Shown one piece after another: positions 58,901-64,000 of a stretch of DNA of 64,000 nucleotides (its first letter is position 1; each line of letters opens with the position of its first letter). A program made the position numbers and the translations under genes. The notes under the pieces are model-generated. The model was not told the DNA's origin, made no database searches, and worked only from the letters and a program-made list of their open reading frames with translations. The DNA is from Simmondsia chinensis. Lineage: Eukaryota; Streptophyta; Magnoliopsida; Caryophyllales; Simmondsiaceae. The stretch lies in the NCBI GenBank assembly GCA_018398585.1, contig JAGTTD010000008.1:7576501-7640500 (forward strand). Reading direction: 5' to 3'.

Positions 58901-59564
58901 AAGAGTGACCAATTTGAACAAAACAACACAACTCATCTAAACACCCATTTCTCGATTCACAAACACAAACAAAAACAAACAATAATCCAACAAACCCATG
59001 ACGCTACGCATCAATGCTCTTCAAAAAACTCAAAAAGGGGTCCATTAATACATGGAAAAATCGATTTAAACCAATCAACAACCCACCTTCGAGACTTGAG
59101 CTTAACCCACAGAGGCGAATATTGGTCACCAAAGTAGGTTAATTTGAACGAAGTTACAAAGATAAGGTACCAATTTCTACAAAATAAAAGATGAAAGACC
59201 GATTTGAATAAAGTTAAAAACACCAAGGACGCACAATTACGCAGGAACCCAGAAAACCCATTAAACTACGCAGCAACATTCTTCACAAAAACGCAAAAAG
59301 AGTCCATTAAATACCTGGAAAAACCGATTTCAACCAATCAACAACCTCTCTACGAGACTTAAGCTTAACCCAAGCAGGCGAGAAGGGCCCCAAATCCATC
59401 AACAAACGATAACTCATATGCCTCAAGCTCTTCTCTTTCCCAACCACAACCAGATCTGAACCCGACCCATCTTTCCTCTTCAAATAGTAATTCACTTCCC
59501 TTCTCCCTCTCTCTCCTGACACCACCACCTCCTCCCACCCCACGTACTCTTCCATCCCCCTCAA
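53228..59564 (-). CDS. BAH and Agenet domain protein (chromatin reader), six exons
   Basis: Exons (minus): 59564-59315, 55744-55659, 55537-55415, 55271-54444, 54316-54100, 53721-53228. All junctions are GT-AG and phases join exactly to give 665 residues. The N-terminus is MRGMEEYVGWEEVVVSGERG. A BAH domain spans about 120-245 (WLGSPWMCRKRLKHYEAFFR, VNDFVYVLAEEDKRLVAYLE, VLVRWFHKIDEVDIHL, DREIFFSLCLQDLSIECIDG). Tudor-like Agenet repeats lie at about 374-429 (VGSEVEVLSQDSGMRGCWFR) and 466-510 ([20 protein letters not shown]). The tail ends in a basic RRSRKRRRSGGG, a possible nuclear signal. This matches the plant BAH-Agenet family of presumed histone-mark readers; the specific function is not shown here. 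Intron 1 is 3.6 kb and carries repeats of the exon-1 end, a 29-G run and an RTE tail; intron 5 carries another RTE tail. The coding frame is intact. TATA-like sequence lies near 59636. Confidence 0.9.
53780..53920 (-). mobile_element. RTE 3'-tail short element in BAH gene intron 5
   Basis: A 21-bp target duplication with one mismatch, agtaacaaattaaagactac + a against agtaacagattaaagactac + a (53759-53779 and 53921-53941), brackets a segment. On the minus strand it reads GAGGGCCCGCGGATACTACC, CATAGGGTAAATCTGCGCAC, a C-run, GCCTTGGAGCATTGGG and a GTTTGTTGT end. This is the same tail type as the RTE LINE at 41665-43088. Confidence 0.78.
55963..55991 (+). repeat. 29-bp poly(G) tract in BAH gene intron 1
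   Basis: Uninterrupted G run preceded by 12 A. On the transcribed minus strand this is C(29). Length is prone to sequencing and replication slippage. Confidence 0.9.
57310..57425 (+). mobile_element. RTE 3'-tail short element in BAH gene intron 1
   Basis: The 13-bp TATCCATGCAAAA at 57297-57309 and 57426-57438 brackets 116 bp reading ACACCCTATAGGGGTAAGGC, CACCTCCCCCGACCCTGC, GCGGGAGCCCTTAAGGCACT and GGGTTTGTTGTTG. It is the same 3' end as the RTE LINE and the 5S-headed SINE, but with neither a coding part nor a 5S head. Confidence 0.85.
58786..59393 (-). repeat. Three tandem copies (about 261-bp period) of the exon-1 end and donor site
   Basis: Copy 1 is the real exon end (59307-59393; WVKLKSRREVVDWLKSVFP then CCAG/GTATTT). 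Copy 2 (about 59046-59132) reads LWVKLKSRRWVVDWFKSIFP then CCAT/GTATTA. Copy 3 (about 58786-58872) reads PWVKLQFRREVVDWLKSIFP then CCAG/GTATTT. The donor positions 59315, 59052 and 58791 are 263 and 261 bp apart. Copies 2 and 3 lie inside intron 1. Weaker similarity continues through the spacers (aacccattaaac/aaacccatgacg, ttcttcacaaaaacgcaaaa and the like). Confidence 0.85.
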
Positions 59565-59639
59565 TTCAAAACCTAGAAATCGAACAATCCAGAAGCTAGA
59601 TCACCTTCGAATTCTCACCCATTAATTTAAATATATAAT

Positions 59640-60340
59640 AATAATATTAATAAATTGAAATGGGAACTTTTTTTCTTGATTTATTGGGAGAATTTGAGAA
59701 GCCAGATCTCCCTCCCTCTCTATCTCGTTTATTGTTACGGGGAAGTTGGGGGCGCTAGGGTTTGGAGATGGAGAAGATCGGACGGCTGAGATTTAGTCCA
59801 CCGCGACAACGCGGAGGAAAGTTGTATGAAATTGCGCGTTAAGGTGGATTGACGATTTTGCCATTGAAGTAGGGGTATTATTGGACCATAATACCCCTGG
59901 GAGTTCGGGTATTTACGATGGTGGGTCGAATTGATAACCGTCACAATTTGGGTATTTTAATATCTCTTTGGTTTAGTAAAAGGTGAGAGCGGTTGGGGGT
60001 AAAGTTGACTAGTGGGGGGCTCTTTGCTTTTTGGCGCGGAGGCAAACTCCAAATGAAAATTTTGCGTTTGTTTAAGGGGTTTTTTATAAAATAAATTATA
60101 TACTAGTATTTTAAGATTTGATATATTAATTTTTTTAGTTTATAAATATTATAAAATAATTTTTTAATTTAAAATTTTACATATATATAATAAAATAATT
60201 TAAATATTAATGTGAAAAAAATAAAGGCCTGACCTATTTTATACCCGATACAGGATAATCAGCTAAATAGAGAGAATGGGAAGAATTTTGCAGTGCTTAG
60301 TTCATACTCGGGTAACGGCTAGTTTTGGCGGGAAATGCAG
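59640..60340. other. Upstream region of the BAH-Agenet gene
   Basis: Promoter and 5' UTR of the minus-strand gene are expected in the first few hundred bases (GA-rich on the minus strand at 59700-59730). The rest is AT-rich, and the left boundary of the gypsy LTR lies somewhere in 60250-60390. No other gene recognised. Confidence 0.45.
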
Positions 60341-60620
60341 CACGTGAGCAGCGTGTGATTGAGGGGGAAATTAGCTTTGGAAGCATGTGATGAGCACGTG
60401 CCTTTACCGGTAGTGAATTAGGGTTGTAACTAACTTTTATATTACTTTTCTTTTATTTAATTGTAATTACTCACTATATATAGTTAATGATGTTCTAAAT
60501 GAGAGTTATCAATGAAAAAGTTATCATCTTCCTCCCTAAATTCTCTTCTAATTCTATCCTCCCCCATACTCTATTTCTAATTCTTAATCGTTTTGGGTCT
60601 TGTTTGAGCTTCGGTATCAC

Positions 60621-60632
60621 TGGTATCAGAGC
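60621..60632 (+). other. Element F primer-binding site
   Basis: TGGTATCAGAGC, complementary to the 3' end of initiator Met tRNA, one base after the LTR end. Confidence 0.88.
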
Positions 60633-60656
60633 TACAATCCTCTTTGAATTGAGGAA

Positions 60657-61660
60657 ATGGCAGACAACACCCGATTGGCAGCTGAGATCAGGCAGCTGGA
60701 GGAGAAGCTGGATCAATCTGTGGGTGAAGTCGGGAATGAGCTGAAGGCTACTGTTGAAGGGTTTAATGCACAAATGTGAGATCTCAAGGATCATATCAGT
60801 GCAATTTCATTACAAGTAGGACGCACTGAGAATAGAGCTGGGAACACCAATGGAGGATCAAACTCATCTGCAGCCGATCACTCCAATAGAGCTTCTAATC
60901 TGGGCTTCAATGGGGATAACAATTCCTTCACTACTAGATTAGGTAGGATAGATTTCCCTTTGTTTGAAGGAGATGATGTGAATGGCTGGATATTCATGTG
61001 TGATCAGTTTTTTATGATTGATAACACGCCTGATTTTGATAAAATTCGAATAGCTTCCATTAATTTGAGGGGAGTACCCCTCCAGTGGCACCAAAAATTT
61101 GTTACAGCAAGGGCTGATTTCACTTCTATGAGTTGGCTTGAGTATACCAGTGCTTTGAACGGAAGGTTTGGGAATGCTTTTGAAGATCCAATATCAGATT
61201 TAATGTGCCTTAAGCAAGATGGTTTAGTTAAGGATTACCTTGTGAAATTTGATCAAATAGTTGTCAGATCAGACCTGACTGAAATCCCAGCTCATCAGCT
61301 GTTTTGTGACTGGGTTGAGGGAGGATCTGGCTTTAGAAGTACGATCTTTGCAGCCTGCCACTCTGTAGCACGCAGTGTGCCTGGCCAAATTGGGAGAAGC
61401 TAAGGTACAGGCCCTTGCTAGGCAGATCAAGTATAACAGAGCTCCTCTGTTGCCTACACCAAGTGGACCTAGGCCTAACTCAAGCAGTTACAAGCCTAAT
61501 CAACTGAGACTTCATCCTACACCTCAGAACACGTATTCAAATAGTAGGACTTAAAGAACTCTATCTCGAGCTGAACTACAAGACAAGAGATCCAAGGGAT
61601 TGTGCTACTTCTTTGATGAAAAATTCGAAGCTCGACATAGATGTAAAAACAAGGGGCCAC
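60657..61660 (+). pseudogene. Element F gag, with stops and a frameshift
   Basis: Starts MADNTRLAAEIRQLEEKLDQ. A TGA at 60777-60779 interrupts the frame, which then continues open (RLGRIDFPLFEGDDVNGWIF, WHQKFVTARADF, FGNAFEDPISDLMCLKQDG) to 61403. One extra G near 61383 shifts it, and the +1 frame continues KLGEAKVQALARQIKY with a TAA at 61552. The zinc knuckle reads CYFFDEKFEARHRC, with the second Cys replaced by Phe. Not functional. Confidence 0.85.
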
Positions 61661-62285
61661 AGCTCCTTGTTATAGAAATTGATGATGACATGGGTGAGGA
61701 GACCATAGAGGAAGAGCTGCTTGAAACAAAAGGAGCAATAGCCCAAGAGCCTGTTGCACAGATCTCATTACATGCTTTGGCTGGAGCCTCAAACTTCCAG
61801 ACTCTGAGGGTTGTTGGATCCATCAAGTGGAAGCCTATACACATCTTAGTTGACTCTAGATCCACACACAATTTCATAGACACACAATTAGCTCAGCAAA
61901 TTGGCTGCAAGACTCAATCAGCATCTGCACTTTTAGTGACAGTAGCAGATGGCAGTAGTCCGTGCTACAGTTTGAAATGCAAGGGGCTGAGTTGGCAGAT
62001 GTAGGACTCTGTTTACTCCTCCTCATTCCTTTGGGAGGATGTGACATGGTACTAGGGATTGAATGGCTCTCCACATTGGGCGATATCTAATGTAATTTCA
62101 GAAATTTGACAATGGCTTTCACTATTGAAGGAAAAACTAATGTGCTCAAGGGAGAAGGAGCTAATGTGTGCAAGGTGGTTGGAGCTAGAGCTTTTTCTAG
62201 AGCCCTGATGGGTTCCCCAATGGTAGCCTTACTGCAACTTATCCCTACTATTTCAGTCTATAGGGGAGTGAACTGAAGATGACAA
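61661..62285 (+). pseudogene. Element F protease, catalytic motif altered
   Basis: The retroviral-type aspartic protease motif reads HILVDSRSTHNFID, where DSG has become DSR, followed by VLGIEWLSTLGD near 62050, in a different frame after the TAG at 62002. Inactive as read. Confidence 0.8.
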
Positions 62286-63008
62286 ATGTTACCAGCAGGA
62301 GTCATTACTCTGCTGCAGAAGTTTGCTCCAATCTTTGATGAACCTCATTTGCTACCACCTAGCAGGCCTCCATTTGATCATAAAATTCACTTGAGAGAAG
62401 GAACCCAACCAATCAACAAGAGGCCTTACCGATACCCATCATTGCAGAAAGATGCTATGGAGGACATCGTGCAGGAGCTGCTATGGAAAGGGTACATTCA
62501 GCACAGCAATAGTCCCTTTGCCTCAGCCGTGGTTTTAGTAAGGAAGAAAGATGGAACTTGGAGGATGTGTGTGGATTATAGAGACTTGAATCAAGCCACC
62601 ATCAAAGACAAGTTTCCAATTCCCCTAGTGGAAGAGGTATTTAAAGAGTTAGGCACTGCTAAGTACTTCACAAAGATTGACTTAAAGTCTAGTTACTATA
62701 AGATTAGAATGCACCAGGATGATGTCCAAAAGACAGCATTTAGGACACATTTTGGCCACTCTAAGTTCTTGGTGATGCCCTTTGGTCTCACCAATGCTCC
62801 ATCTACATTTCATGCCCTTATGAACTTAGTTTTTGTTCCCTACCTTCGTAGATTTGTGCTTGTTTTCTTCGATGATATACTAGTATACAGCTCTAGTTTG
62901 ACAGATCACATTGAGCATCTGAAAATTGTATTCCTTCAATTACAGAAACATCACTTGTTTGCAAAGAAGAGTAAATGTTCCTTTGCAGCTAACAAGTCGA
63001 GTACTTAG
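62286..63008 (+). pseudogene. Element F reverse transcriptase, open but cut off from the rest
   Basis: Open over 240 codons: KIHLREGTQPINKRPYRYP, VRKKDGTWRMCVDYRDLNQA, KIDLKSSYYKIRMHQDD, MPFGLTNAPSTFHALMN, VFFDDILVYSSSLTDHIEHL (catalytic FDD). It is separated from upstream gag-protease by stops near 62276, and from RNase H by a frameshift at about 62990-63008. Confidence 0.9.
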
Positions 63009-63652
63009 GCCACATAATAGCAAATGGAGGGTTATCTACAGAACCTAAGAAGCTCCAAGCAGTGCAAGATTGGCCAACCCCCACTTCTCTTAAGCAGCTC
63101 AGGGGCTTTCTTGGCCTGACTGGGTATTACAGAAGATTTATACAAGGCTATGGGGTTATAGCAAAGCCTCTGACTGAGCTTACAGGAAAGGAGAAATTAC
63201 AGTGGAGTGAAAGCGCTCAAGTTGCCTTTGAAAAGTTGAAGACTGCTCCGATGAAAGCTCCAGTACTAGCTTTGCCTAACTTTGAAAGGCCATTTGTTAT
63301 TGAATCAAATGCAAGCAATACAAGATTAGGAGCAATGTTATCTCACGAAGGCCATCCTTTGGCTTACCTCAACAAAACCTTCCATCCCAAACAACAAGCC
63401 TTGTCAGTTTATGAAAGAGAACTTCTAGCCGTAGTTGCTACACTGCTAAAGTGGCAGCAATACCTCTTGAACAACACCTTTGTCATTCGAATAGAACAGG
63501 GGAGCCTTAAGTACCTACTAGAACAGAAGATTCATACTCATTTTCAGCAACTTTGGCTCTCAAAGTTAATGGGGTTCAGCTATGTCATTAACAATAAGAA
63601 GGGAAAGGAGAATATTGCATCTGATGCATTGTCTCGTATCAACAGGCAATAG
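63009..63652 (+). pseudogene. Element F RNase H, catalytic residues lost
   Basis: LRGFLGLTGYYRRFIQGYGV (RT connection), then RNase H with FVIESNASNTRLGAML, where the usual TDAS aspartate is Asn, and KYLLEQK preceded by RIEQGS instead of the usual D-containing TDxxS. It ends NKKGKENIASDALSRINRQ and a stop. Confidence 0.87.
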
Positions 63653-63802
63653 ATCACTTGCTTGCTCCTCTCTTCTGTGGATAGCACCCTTTATGACAGA
63701 ATTCAGTTGTCGTGGCAGACTGATAGCTCCATACGGCAGCTTCTTCAACAGCTCAAGGACAATCCTCAGAGCCATCCTAAGTTCAGCTAGCAAGGAGAAC
63801 AA

Positions 63803-64000
63803 TTGAAGAGGAAGAGAAAGTTAGTCATTGGTCACGATGTGGGCCTACAGCAAACTATACTCCACTGGTTGCATTCATCTCCTAATGGTGGACACTCAGG
63901 TCATGATGCTACTTATTTGAGATTGAAGTCCTTGTTCTATTGGAAAGGCTTACACAAGGCAGTAGCTGATTACATCAGGAGATGCCCAACTTATTAGGCT
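63803..64000 (+). pseudogene. Element F integrase zinc-binding domain, partial
   Basis: HHCC-type finger: LHWLHSSPNGGHSGHDATY (the two His) and FYWKGLHKAVADYIRRCPTY, where the second Cys of the CxxC pair is Tyr. A stop follows at the window end. Confidence 0.78.

Larger units (their letters stand above)
60340..64000 (+). mobile_element. Element F: Ty3-gypsy retrotransposon, decayed, runs off the right edge
   Basis: The 5' LTR ends at about 60619 (GGTATCA), followed by TGGTATCAGAGC (60621-60632), the initiator-Met-tRNA primer site. An LTR TATA box CTATATATAG is at 60472-60481. The LTR start is uncertain because the 3' LTR is outside the window. Gag, protease, RT, RNase H and the N-terminal zinc finger of integrase follow in the gypsy order. 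The lineage looks chromovirus-like from its Gag and RT motifs, but the C-terminal end of integrase is not visible. Confidence 0.87.

Noticed and set aside
59011..59226. Separate small gene similar to the BAH-Agenet N-terminus
   Set aside because: It is the second tandem copy of the exon-1 end inside intron 1, without its own start of the conserved N-terminus.

Overview
The window is eukaryotic nuclear DNA, almost certainly from a eudicot plant. It has two intron-containing plant housekeeping-type genes with GT-AG introns, AT-rich intergenic DNA, and Ty1-copia, Ty3-gypsy, L1 and RTE elements of plant type. Its first six bases are a HindIII site, as expected for a BAC end. I cannot name the species. 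About 10 kb is host gene, exons plus introns; most of the rest is layered mobile DNA.

Layout. 1-3680 (minus): 5' part of an IST1-like (ESCRT-III regulator) gene, running off the left edge. 3.7-7.7 kb: intergenic, with a tRNA-derived SINE and an unassigned TATA-containing segment. 7769-13448: LTR element D, with identical 5-bp target duplications and no pol. 13.5-16.5 kb: intergenic, with one MITE candidate. 16489-38691: a nested tower. Outer short-LTR element A is split by a 5'-truncated L1 (16994-17719) and by a very large gag/pol-less Tat-type element B (17760-36269). B is itself split by a full-length decayed copia C (22869-29638, which carries an L1-type tail) and by a 5S rRNA-headed SINE (33400-33660). 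39840-45199: truncated copia E, interrupted by an RTE LINE (41665-43088). 45.4-47.7 kb: decayed L1. 49513-51950: small non-autonomous LTR element whose only ORF encodes an RRM like that of polypyrimidine-tract-binding proteins; a 293-bp TRIM sits in its 5' LTR. 51974-52699: hAT-like MITE. 53228-59564 (minus): six-exon BAH-Agenet chromatin-reader gene (665 aa deduced). 60.3-64.0 kb (plus): decayed Ty3-gypsy element running off the right edge.

The two host genes are independent of each other; one belongs to endosomal sorting, the other to chromatin reading. The most unusual signals are in the mobile DNA. (1) Elements D and E lack a recognisable tRNA primer-binding site. The bases next to the LTR are instead complementary to a segment inside the LTR about where the transcript should begin, which suggests self-primed reverse transcription as in yeast Tf1. 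(2) A retroelement carries a host-like RNA-binding domain. (3) A 5S rRNA-headed SINE shares its 3' tail with the RTE LINE in the same window, and two further short copies of that tail lie in introns of the BAH gene. (4) The end of the BAH gene's first exon, with its splice donor, is present three times in tandem. All calls are by eye; similarity to named families is from recognised motifs, not from searches.
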